DNA from: Nectonema munidae
Taxonomy: Eukaryota; Nematomorpha; Nectonematoida; Nectonematidae
Assembly (NCBI GenBank): GCA_030549495.1
Contig: JAUIRK010000889.1
Span: forward strand, 1,494,501 to 1,558,500
DNA length: 64,000 bases
Reading direction: 5' to 3'
Shown here: in pieces, positions 1 through 11,100 of the stretch
Layout of the letters: every line of letters begins with the position of its first letter
Position numbering within the stretch: position 1 is the first letter of the stretch
Notes under the pieces: generated by a model
What the model was told of the DNA's origin: nothing
The model's input: the letters and a program-made list of their open reading frames with translations, nothing else
Databases searched by the model: none
Made by a program: the position numbers and the translations under genes

Positions 1-1100
1 GAACAAGTATTTAACGCTGACGAAACAGGTCTTTTTTGGAAGAAAATGCCTAGTAGAACATATTTATCTAAACAAGAAAAGCAAGCTCCAGGTTTTAAAA
101 TGTCAAAAGATAGAATTTCTATGCTCTTATGTGCTAACGCCAATGGCCATATGATTAAATCATTGTTTATATACAAATCAAAAAGACCACGTTGTTTCAA
201 AGGAAAAGATATGAATGCATTGTCATTGTTTTATCGTCACAACAGAAAAGCATGGATGACAACTATACTTATGACAGACTGGTTTCACAATTGTTTTATT
301 CCTGAAGAAGAAAAATATTTGAAAGAAAAAGGGCTGGAGTTTAAAGTTTTGTTGCTTCTTGATAATTGTCCTGCTCACCCGGAGTCTTTAAAGTTTGCAA
401 ATGATAAAATCCAAGTTGAATTTCTTCCTCCAAACACTACTTCGTTAATCCAACCTATAGACCAAAATGTAATTGCAATCCTTAAAGCTAAATATGTTAA
501 AAAAAAATTTACAATTATGTTAAAGAGCATTGAGAATGGCGAAGATCTTTATTTATGGTGGAAAAACTATAACTTAGCAAATTGTTTAAAAGTTCTTAAA
601 GAAAGCCTTGACGAACTAACTGAAAAAAGCATCAAATCTTCTGGGAAAAAGCTTTGGCCTGAAGTTATAAACTTTACTGAGATTACAGAACTAGATGATG
701 TTATTTCTGAAATTGAAGCTCTAGCTAAATTTGTTGGCGACGAAGGATTTGACAATATTCAAAAAAAAAAGAAATTTGTGATGAATTTTTAAAAGAAAAT
801 TTAGAAGAATTGAACAATGAAGAATTAAATGACATAATAAACGTAGAAATAGAAGAAAATAATGAGACAGAAGAAGAAACGGCCTCAGAAGTATGGACTT
901 TGGAGAAACTTGGTGAAATACAAAGAGTTTGGAAACAGCTTGAGTCACTTATTTTGAAATATGACCCTTCTTTAGAAGGGACTTTTTTTGCCAAAGCTAA
1001 ATTTGAGGAAGGAATTTCTCCTTATTTAGAAATGATAAAGGAGTTAAAAAAAGAACGCTCTCAGCTTCCAATCACAATATTTTTGAAAAAAAATATTTAA
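1..1100 (+). pseudogene. Tigger/jerky-like DDE transposase, 5' end missing, one frameshift
   Basis: This encodes the catalytic half of a pogo/Tigger (CENP-B/jerky family) transposase that would cut and paste its own element. Reading from base 1 it shows NADETG (first catalytic Asp), LLLLDNCPAHP (second Asp) and PPNTTSLIQPIDQNV (third Asp), the usual order of the DDE_1 domain. The DNA-binding HTH half is missing because the window starts inside the gene. The first frame closes at 792. A second frame (about 785-1100) continues with an acidic, coiled tail ending in FLKKNI. The switch lies at a run of about ten A around 763-772, so a small indel in that homopolymer, or an assembly error, splits the gene. 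All three acidic residues are kept, so it is a fairly recent copy. Confidence 0.85.
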
Positions 1101-1366
1101 ATTTCTTAGTTATTTTTTTGTTTTAAAATTTTAATAAAATGTCTTCAATTAATTTATATTTAATGACATAAGAACATTAAAGTCATAATATAAATAAAGA
1201 ATAAATATTAAAGGTTAAAAAGATAATAAAACTTTGATTTGGAAAATGTCTAGTGAAATTAAAGGTTTATGAAAGTTATTAAGATGATCAAAAAAGAGTA
1301 TTCACGGTTTTAGCTATTCGCGGAAACTTTAGGAACGAAACCCCCGTGAATAACGAGGGACTACTG
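1..1366 (+). mobile_element. Tigger/pogo-type DNA transposon, left part cut by the window edge
   Basis: The element enters the window inside its transposase gene and ends at a terminal repeat reading ...cgagggactactg at 1366, followed by TA, the target dinucleotide used by Tc1/mariner/pogo transposons. Between the end of the transposase (1100) and the tip lie about 270 bases of AT-rich 3' sequence. It sits downstream of the last MIPEP-like exon found, so it may lie within that gene's next intron. The left terminal repeat is outside the window. The identification rests mainly on the encoded DDE domain. Confidence 0.8.
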
Positions 1367-1912
1367 TATTTAGTAGCAGTGTTCCCAAAGAGAACGCAGA
1401 ACACTTCAGTAATCTCTATTTAATTCTATCTCAAACAAGAGTTGGGTTGCGCTCTTTCCTTTGGCAACATCGAAACTAAATCGGTTAAAGTGATAAAAAG
1501 TATATATACCATCTTTTCTTTATTGCGTCTTTTTATAAGTTTTTACTTTAAGTTTATTTTTTTACTTCGGACTTGTACTTTAAGCTTAAACTCTCCTTTT
1601 TTACTTCAAGTTTCTTTTTTTTAGTATTTTAAGTTTGTCCTATTTCATTTTGCCTTGCTCTTTTTATACTTGTTCACGCTTCTTCACTTTAAATGCATCT
1701 TTTCTTATGTTGTACGTGAATAAGGACGAAATTAAAGTAGAAGTGCGATATATAAAAGGAAAAAGTTCTCATCATTTTAAAAAGCTACACGAGTGATGTA
1801 AACGTCAAAATGACTCAAATTAACGGAGCGGTAAAATAAAAAGAACACTGGCTGGTCAGGATGCTGTCATTCAAAAGCCCTGCTCCAATTAATCACGAGG
1901 AAAGGAACGTAC
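1367..1912. other. No gene recognised
   Basis: AT-rich sequence between the Tigger right end and the last MIPEP-like exon found. The next MIPEP exon would be expected here or beyond the left edge. A short open minus-strand stretch at about 1404-1478 has a vague resemblance to the next M3 segment, but its splice phase does not fit. Confidence 0.4.
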
Positions 1913-2132
1913 CTGAAATGATGTTTTGTACAGACTGAGTGTTTAGCTCGTCATCTTTCGTGCTGTTGCTGCATCTGCTTTGGCTGAGGAGAAAGTTAAG
2001 AACGGCCTCAGAGGTTGCAATCCTTTCAAAAAAGGCGGGCAGCGTGGAAAATGCCTCCTTCTCGATGTAGGAGATGCCGGAGATCGTGGAGTAGGGCAGC
2101 TTTGAGGTCAAGTGCTGAAGAATGGCAGCCAT
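1913..2132 (-). CDS. MIPEP: MIPEP-like exon 6
   Basis: A 220-base exon with a strong acceptor (ccctttccttttgtag before 2132) and a strong donor (ttcag|gtacgt). It encodes MAAILQHLTSKLPYSTISG, then LPAFFERIATSEAVLNFLLS and a more variable tail. This aligns with MGHAMHSMLGRTRYQHVTG and [20 protein letters not shown] of human MIPEP. The Gly and second His of HExGH appear as Ala-Ala. The open frame starts with ATG only by chance of the splice site; this is not a gene start. Confidence 0.75.
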
Positions 2133-5100
2133 CTACAAAAGGAAAGGGAATGCATTGAAGGCATCGTGCGTTTGCATCTTTATCCCACTCAATACAGTGC
2201 AGTGTGGGGATGGATTTGATTGAAACAAGGTGGCCAAAATATTTCATACAAATGTAAGCGCATACGGATATCGATGAGGAATAGAATGCCCGAAAACATA
2301 TGAAGAATTTTTTTCGATTTCAACTTCATATACTTTATTATTTTATCTATGCTACATATAATAGAATGAATTATTTCTTCTTTGTAATCCAGGATGCTCA
2401 AGACTTGACAAGATCAAGATTAATAAAAAAAAACATACATTTATCTAAAACAATGCTAAAAATAATAGCAAAAATGGGATTTATTTGCTTGCTTGATATC
2501 GTCTACGAATTTCTATTTCTTTATGCAAAAACTCTAATTTAAGATCTCTGAAATAAATTGAAAATGCAAGAACTTTGTAGATGTACAAGAAATCATCGAT
2601 AAGTGTATTCACATAAGAAAGCAGTTGAATATCTGTTACTTAATTGCAAAAGGCTTAGGGAGTATAAAATTTGACTTAACGAAATTTTTTTCGAAAACAC
2701 TACTCATCAGTTTAGAGGACTGTTTGAGTTGTAAAAAATGTCCGGGGACGTCCCGCATTTTGTTATTTTGCTTTCGCCCGGCCCTCAGCAATCTTCACAA
2801 AGTGGTGGCCTAAGTTATGGTTCGAAAAAAATTGCGTATTTTAAAGCTTCACATAGCGTAAAAGCATAGCATTTTGGATGATTACTTTTATTTTGTATAT
2901 AAATTAAGCAAATACATTAATTTGCTAATCAATCTTTTGTATACTTACATTTAATATATGATATTCTTTATGAATTAATTATCTGGAAAGTGGTTAAAGC
3001 GATCATCACTGATAAAAGAATGCCAATGAAACTCAAAGCGAAGGTTGTGAATGCTTTGGAGCTTGAAGAAAAAAGATGAAAGAAAATTAATGGCGACGGA
3101 AATGAAAATGCTAAAGAAGGATGATGGGGGTAAGAGACAAAAAATGAGGAAATTAGAAGAAAAACGCGAGTTGAGAAAATAGAACGTATCAAAGATCGAA
3201 ATCGTACATTACTTCGACATTTTTCGTAGGTTCGTTTTTTTTCGTAAGTAATTTCACATCTTTTTTTTTACAAAAAAAGCTATCGTATAGTAGCGTAATT
3301 TGGAAAGGTAACGTACCGTCTGCTTAGAAGTAGCAAAACAAATCATCGAATTTATTTTACAGAATAATAAAACTATGATTTTTGTAATTCTGATTTTATC
3401 CTCTATATTGGATGCTGCTGAATTGAATCAGAAATATTTGAAAGAAAACTTCAACAAAATTGTTAAAATTTTTATAAATAATACTCCAAAATAAATATCT
3501 TCACAGGTTCTCTTTTTAAAGGCGATATTCAAGCGAAAATAACATTGCGAGTGAGACTGAAGTCATGCTGGCTAGCAGCATTTGTGGGCATATGCTATAA
3601 ATCGTTCGGAGCGATAACAATGTTGGAAAATAAAGAGAGTTTCCCTTTCATAAGGTTAAGTCATCTTGATATTACATGAGACCCTGTTTTTTAATTGAAG
3701 TTTTTTTAACTTGAGTTATTTTAATTTGAAATTAAAGAGTTTTTTTCTTCTTCTTCTTCATCTTATCCTCTTATTGGGGGTCCATGGCTTTCATCCGTTC
3801 TCTCCAAAGCTTTCTGTCTGCAGCATCGCTTTCTTTCAAACCAAATTTTTTCATACTTTCTTCCAAATCATCTACCCATTGAACATTATATAATATATAT
3901 GTTTTTAATGCTATTTTTTGATATATATTTTTTTATGGGGTGTTTTCATCAAGAAGGCACAATTGAGCAGCTTGTATCAAACTATGAGGAAAGCAGGATT
4001 GAGGTGGTATCGAACCCAAGACCTTGAGTTATCGAATCCAGCATCTAACCAACCCTACTCACGCCCCTTTGGGCATTAATTGTATGTCCGCTTATATGGA
4101 AAGTCTAAAGGAAAGTTACTTGAGAAAAAAGGTGAAGAAGTTCATTGAAGTCCATGTTTAAGTGTGGAAGATCATTCTGATCGGAGGAATCGGGTAGTTG
4201 ACCTGAAGACTTGTTAAAATCCAATGAAAGAACAGCGAATGGAAGGAAGTATTGATTTCTACAAGAACCTAATATGCAGAAAAAAAATATTTATCCAATA
4301 TATATAAAATACTCATATTTATATCAAAATCCACAAGATTGGAAACTGAAAAATTATAATACTAGAAAATTTTTGAACGCGCCTAATAATAATATATCTA
4401 ATTAGCCTAATAATAATATATTTAGCACTATCATAATATAGACAAAAGTTTTTATATATAAAAACAACAAAAACTTTTTGCAATAATAATAATAATACCT
4501 CTCCAAAAAAGATAAATGTGTATTTATTCATGGAATGAACAAAAAAGCAAACTTCCATTGTCTTCTTCATATAAAGAGAAAGGGCAAATTTTATACAGGA
4601 ATCTAAATGCTGTGATCATTCATATTAGGATCGTTTTCAAATTACGTTTCTTCTTCCTTCACCTTACCTCATTTCTTGTTCTCTGCGCTACTGTATCCGA
4701 AATTAGGTTTCTTCATGTTCCTTCCCGTTGCATTCAAATGTCAAGGTTATTGTTCTCTTATTTTGACTAATTCTCGGTTTGTATAACGTATATATATGTG
4801 TGTATTTACTTCTTTGAGTTATTCATTATTGATGGTGTATTTTTGTTGAATAAAGTCTTCTTAGGTTCTTTTTCATCGTGTTTCTTTACCGTTTTACAAC
4901 ACTAAATATATTAATAGTTCATTTTTTCTTAACTTCGCTAAGCTTCTGAGTATGCTGATGTGCCAGGTATTGAAAAAACACAAGAAACAATTTTGCTAAA
5001 ATGATCGATGGAAAAAACACAGCTTTTAAGGAGAGAACCTCATTTATTGCTTGAAGCTTTTAAACTAGAAAACGTTCTACAGTTTTTAATTTCTTCATAC

Positions 5101-8100
5101 TTTTTACTGACCAAGTTTTCCTCAACAAAAAGTTCAGCTATATTTATTTCAAGCTTTTTTTTGGCAGTTTCATATTTGCAAGAATATTTAAAAAAAATTA
5201 TAGCATAGAATATGATCTGATGAAAAACTTAAATAATTCAATTTTAAGTGTATCGAATGCTTAATGAGTTGAATGACTTATTTTCAAGATAGTTGATTGC
5301 AGAAACATACAAATTTTTAGTCTTTGGTTATAACATATGGCTCATAATTATTATATTTATCTAAAAGACTATAAACTTCATATCCAAAATAGATTTGATC
5401 TAAACGCGACGCAAATTTGCTTTTCAAATTTAAATATTATAAACATCAACTCCACAAGTATCGTTTCTTTCAAGTTCTTTAACGACTACATTGAAAATTT
5501 TCATGCTTATTTTAGAAAAGATCAAATAAATTTTGATTTTCAAAAGAACTTCTGTAAAATTTTCGTCAATCCTAAGAAATTTTAGAAGTAACCGTACCGT
5601 AGGTGTTTTCATTGACAAGGCACATTACGCAGATTGTACCGAACTATGAGGAAAGTAGGATTAATGGGGGATCGAACCCAAGACCTTCAGTTATCGAAAC
5701 CCAATATCTAACCAACCTTACTATATGATATAGAAAAACGTCCATATCTTTTCATAAGTATGTTTTCTAAATCAATACTAAAAATTGACAAAGAAGCCTT
5801 AACAATTTTATCGTTTAAACGAAGCATGTTTGAGTATAAAAATTTTTTTGAGCCAAAATTATAATTTGCATTATTTGCAGAGATGAAACTCTCTTCCAAT
5901 CAAGCTTCAATGTTTCTATACAATTGTAAAGACTTTCAAAAATGGGAAATGAGGTTTCTTAAGCATTTTCATAAAAATCAATAATATAGTTTTCCAATCA
6001 TTTTTTTAGTAAAATATTGAAGTCAAACAGGAAGTTTTTTTTATATTTTTATGATTTGAAGAGTCTATTTGTAGAGAAAAAATATAAAAATGGAGTACGA
6101 TTGTTCAAATCATCCAGAACTGTTTTAAAGCTTTTTTAACCAAGAACTCGTCTATCACGATTTCTTCAGCTTTAGTTTTGCCACATGAAATCTTTATGCA
6201 ATGTTTGAATCATAATAAAGATTTGTATACAACTTCAAGGCACAATATAAAGAAATGTAGGAAAGGTTGTGCTTGATCAAACTAAGAAATTTCAAATGCA
6301 ATTGCTAAATCTTCTTCCCTAGAATTTGCTTTAGCAAAAAACTTTTAATTGAAGAACTATATTGTAAATATTATTAATTCCATTTTTATGATTTTTGAAT
6401 TTAAATGTTGGTGAAGAGCTAAAAATTTCCATAATCCAATTTTAAAAGTACTTTAGCAAAGTTTGCATTTAACTTCGTACTAAACACCGAAATTATATTC
6501 CTGTTTCCATGCTTTATTATTATATGCGCATAAACATTTGTTATTTGGAATAGATTGCATTTAAAACACAGTTAGTTCCTAAGTATTACATTTCTAGAAA
6601 TAAAAAAGCAGTATAAGAACATATACAATTTTTACTTCAAAATTGTCTTTTTCCGATTCTAATTCATCGTTTTTAACTTCTAAAATGTCTTTTTAAATGC
6701 TCAACGCTCTTTCTAAAATACAAAATAAATTGAAAAAAGACAATTTAGGAGGTAAAAAAGACAAATTATAAATAACTAAAATTAGAGAGTTAAAACTAAA
6801 AAAACAATTTGGAAGTAAAAATGGTATATAAAAAATATAAAGGACTTACCAATAAAGAACAAGGACAAAAAACTGGAAATAAAGGACTGTCCTTTCAAAT
6901 GAAGAAAAGTTAGCAACCCTTGCCTCAACTATTTCATTCATTCTTATCTAAATTAAAAAGATGCTTTTTGGAACACTGGTGCCTCATTGTGCCTGAAAGG
7001 ATTAAGGGAAGAGTTGCTAAGTCAACATCATCAATGAAAAATTGAAGCGAGATACATCAGAATAGTAATGTAAAAATGCTTTGCTACCCTTTCTATCCCA
7101 GTTTTGCATACCTACACATACCCGCACTATTATGTTTTGGGCGTTATGAAGTGTTATTTAAATTTGAGGGCACTTCTGCCAGGTCGGTAAGGTTTAGTAC
7201 GCGATTGATTAGTTTTCTAGTTAATATAATTGAATTGAATAAGCTTATATTTGTTTTAAGCTCACGCCCCTCCTGTAGAATTGGATGTGAAGATTGCGAA
7301 TAAGTAATCTCGAGAAAAGAGAGGAAGAAGTTCATTGAAGTCCATGTTTAATGATAATAATCATTTGTTTCAGAAATTTGTAAAAAAGTTAATAAATAAA
7401 TAAATATTTAAAAAGTAACTCAGTAATATATGAAAATTATATTTATAACTTAAGCATTTGATGACCCCAATTTTGAAGAGAAATAGTGTGCTTTCTCTTT
7501 CAATGAAATCTATATACTTTTGATGGTGCAAGTTGAAGTCTAGAACTTTAAGTCTATTGCCTAGATTACTCAAAGTATAAAGAAAGTTAACTGGTTATCG
7601 ACCACAATCGACATATGTTGACTTTACAAAAATAAAATCGTCTGTGTTTATCAATGCTCTTTTACCCATTAACCCCAATGTTCCCATTTGGGAACATAAG
7701 TAATTTCATCTTCGTCTGCTTTTTTCTTCGTTTTTTTAAATATGGTCTGATTTCTATGGTACTTAATGGGTTAACCCGTTAACGACCAGAATAATCAGAC
7801 GATATCTAATGTAAAGCAGAAGATTTGTATTAAAGAGCATTGATAAACGCAGACAATTTCATTTTTGTAAAGTCGACTATAGTCGACTCTGGCCGTTAAC
7901 GGGTTAATACAAATCTTCTGCTTTACATTAGATATCGTCTGATTATTCTGGTCGTTAAAGGGTTAACTATCTCTGCTATCTGTCCAGCTATGTAAGATTA
8001 TTTTTCCCTTGGATGCAATAACGACTACTAAAAACTTAAAAAAAAAATGAATCAGATGATTTTAATTTCTTCAGTGAGACAGATGTCACACTGGTCCAAA

Positions 8101-11100
8101 AAGGATATGATTTTTCAAAAAAAAAGTACATTTTTTTTATTTTCCAATGTAAATAACTTCTCCATTTGATTTAAAAAAGATTTAAAAAAAGGAAAAAAAG
8201 GATAAATAAAATGCCTCTAGAAAGAAAGAACCATTTCCCCACTTGTTTTCTTCCCGGCCTCTTGAAGGCATCAAGCAGGAGATAAGCCACCTCTTTTCCT
8301 AAACACAAAAATGGCGGTAAAAGAGTAAAGAGGGCAATGAGAGAAAAGGAAATGATTACCCTCGGGATCAAAGAGTTGGTAACGGTCGGCGAAGTCAGCG
8401 AAGGGAGATAGGGGTTGGGGCAGAGTGGAAGCTTTCTACGCAAAATACAAAGTAGGAATGATGGCGGTAAGGGTACACGAGATTTAGTCGACAACCAAAA
8501 CAAGATTCACTGATGTTTAAGCTTGTGGAATAGGTCAAGTCAGCTATACAAATGTTTTTACGATTTAAATATTTCAGTGTATGGGTGTCTAATGGAAATA
8601 TGCAAATATTCGTATGTATGTCTAGATGTTTTTTTTATGTCAGACATGTATTAATACAAATAAATAGAAAAGATTGTGTCAAAAATGTATATGTAAATGT
8701 ATGTACTAACTGTAATACTAACACTAATCCTAATCTAGACAATACGTGTCCAAAATCTTACACATTAAGGTCCATTTACGACCAATGTTCCTATTTTGGA
8801 ACATAAGTAATTTCATCTTCGTCTGCTTTTTTCAATGACGTTGAATATAAATCGTCTGCGTTTTTTAGATATCGTCTGCTTTGCTTGGTCTTAAATGGGT
8901 TAAGGTCCATTTAGAAATTAGTTGAGCATTTGTCAAGTATTATGCAAATTTAGCCAAAAAAATTGAATAGTCAAAATCAGAGGTAGAGTTGGGAAGATTT
9001 TAAAAGGACAGGAGCCCAAAGTCGGTATCCAATAAAATTTGGAAGCCAAAGCGGGATGTTTTTAAGTATGATAACTTTCCCTTCGATTTCGCAACCAATT
9101 TTTGCTGATAACACTAACAAAATGACGCAAAAGTCTAAATGAGAGTTTTCAGAGAATTTTTTCATCATCAAGAACTTAATGTTATTTTGAGAAATTGATA
9201 CTTTTTCCTTTTATTGGCTGCTGGAATTACCAAAAGGAGGGAATAATAAGTTGCATGCAATAAATTCAGAAACAAGTTCATAGAGATGAAGTTCTTCTTC
9301 TTTGTTTTAACTAAAATGTAGGAGCAAAGAAAAGGAAAGAGTTTCAATTCCTCAAAATGAAATAAAATTAAATTCTTGATGATGACAAAATCGCTGAAAA
9401 CACTAATTTACACTTCAATAACACTGAGATGCAATACGACAGAGAAATGTAAACATCCCAATTTAATTGTAGTAAACGTCATCGAAAAAATACACAAGTG
9501 TTCCTTCTTTTATTTATATCAATATCAAACAAGGAGCAGATTCTCAACAAATTTTGACAATGTCTCCTTTTAATATATATCAAATCATATAGAGTTTTCA
9601 TATAAATCATAATGATTTTCATCGAAAAGGCACAATTGCACAATGCACAGCTTGTTGGAAACGAGGCTTGATACGGAATCGAACCCAACATTTATCGAAA
9701 CAAACCGATCTTACTCACCAATTCCGATACGTGAATATCAATTCAGGAGACATACTTCAAATTTAATTAACTTAGGTTTCACATAAGTGAGATTTTACTT
9801 TTTCACAAAAGGATTCATCTATATTGTACATCTAAAAAGTTATGGTGATTTTGGTGAAAGCGCGGGTATGCAAACTCTTTGATATGATTGGATAAAAAAT
9901 TATGAATATTTTTTTATTTCAACCAATCAAATACGAGAATCGAACAAATTATTTGCAATTAATTATTCCACGTATCAAGCATATTTGGAGTTTGGATACT
10001 TGAAAATTGGGATAATGAGGATTCAAATAATAGCGGTTGTAGTGTAGTTGGGGAAAAATTCGGTTACGATTGCCGACGAAATCTCATATTCCCGATGAAT
10101 TACGCAAATTTAAGGAGGAGATACTTGAAACGTGATATTGAAGAGAGTGTGACAGATATCAAGCAAGGTTTCGAATGTCTTGTCAAAGTTGAAGAGTTTG
10201 GTGGAGGAGTCGCTTAAATGTTGCAAGTATTTAGCTTTAAAAGAGGCAGTACATGATGTGTTAGTAGGATAGTTTCGCATTTTAAGTTATAAACAAGTGC
10301 TTCAAATTTTATAAAAGTGCAATTTGAAAGAAAAAAACACTTTTTTCAATTTTATTTGATTTAAACTGTTAATTATTTTAAAGAAATAAAGATAGCTAAT
10401 ATATTTTGGTCTTTTACAACCATAAGAATGTTAAAAATTTGATTAAATTGGCAAAATATGATCATAAATACCTATTACAAATTCAAACATTAGATATTTA
10501 CATATATAGTGTAAATCTTGTCCATCTATTGTTTTTTTCGCACCTTTATTAAATCTATTTTTGATGAATAAATGATAGATAAAATAGTTATACTAGATAA
10601 ATATAATACATGATTATTATAGATTTGATGAGAAATGTTTCATACTTTCCTCTCGTTAGATCACGTTTGACATTTAAAGCAACGATTTTAAAAACGAATG
10701 GTCTGTTTACCTTTTTATTGACTTTTATACAAAATTAAACGTATTGAACTCAGAAAAAAGAAGACATTAATTAATTTGATATAATGTTAATTTAACCTGT
10801 TACCGAACAGAGTTGACTAACGTCAACTTTACCGTATAAAATATACGTTTAACGTACCTGCGTTTATAATTGCTTTAAATCTCCTGTTTTACATTAGATA
10901 TCGCGATTATTCTGGTTTCTTTGAGCTAAAAAAGATTTTCTTCTGCTTTATACAAAATTCCATCGAATAAAAAAGAAGATGAACAATCTTGAACATTTTA
11001 TTCTTAGGAGGATGCGTTAAAACCAAGAAATTGTATTCGTGCCTGAAAAATGAGTGTTGAAGCTAATGCGTTAAAACATTTGTTTTTTATCTAATGGTAC

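Noticed and set aside
1404-1478. Possible next MIPEP exon on the minus strand (FDVAKGKSATQLLFEIELN)
   Set aside because: Wording loosely fits the M3 order after exon 6, but the only nearby acceptor gives the wrong phase, and a stop follows soon after.
4580-4760. Minus-strand frame with a perfect gtaagg donor near 4669, considered for the missing HExxH exon
   Set aside because: Stops lie close upstream with no pyrimidine-rich acceptor between, and no LFHE-like wording is present.
8171-8503. A 110-codon minus-strand open frame
   Set aside because: Only its middle is coding. Two real MIPEP-like exons lie here, one in this frame and one in another, separated by a 61-base intron; the frame as a whole is not a protein.
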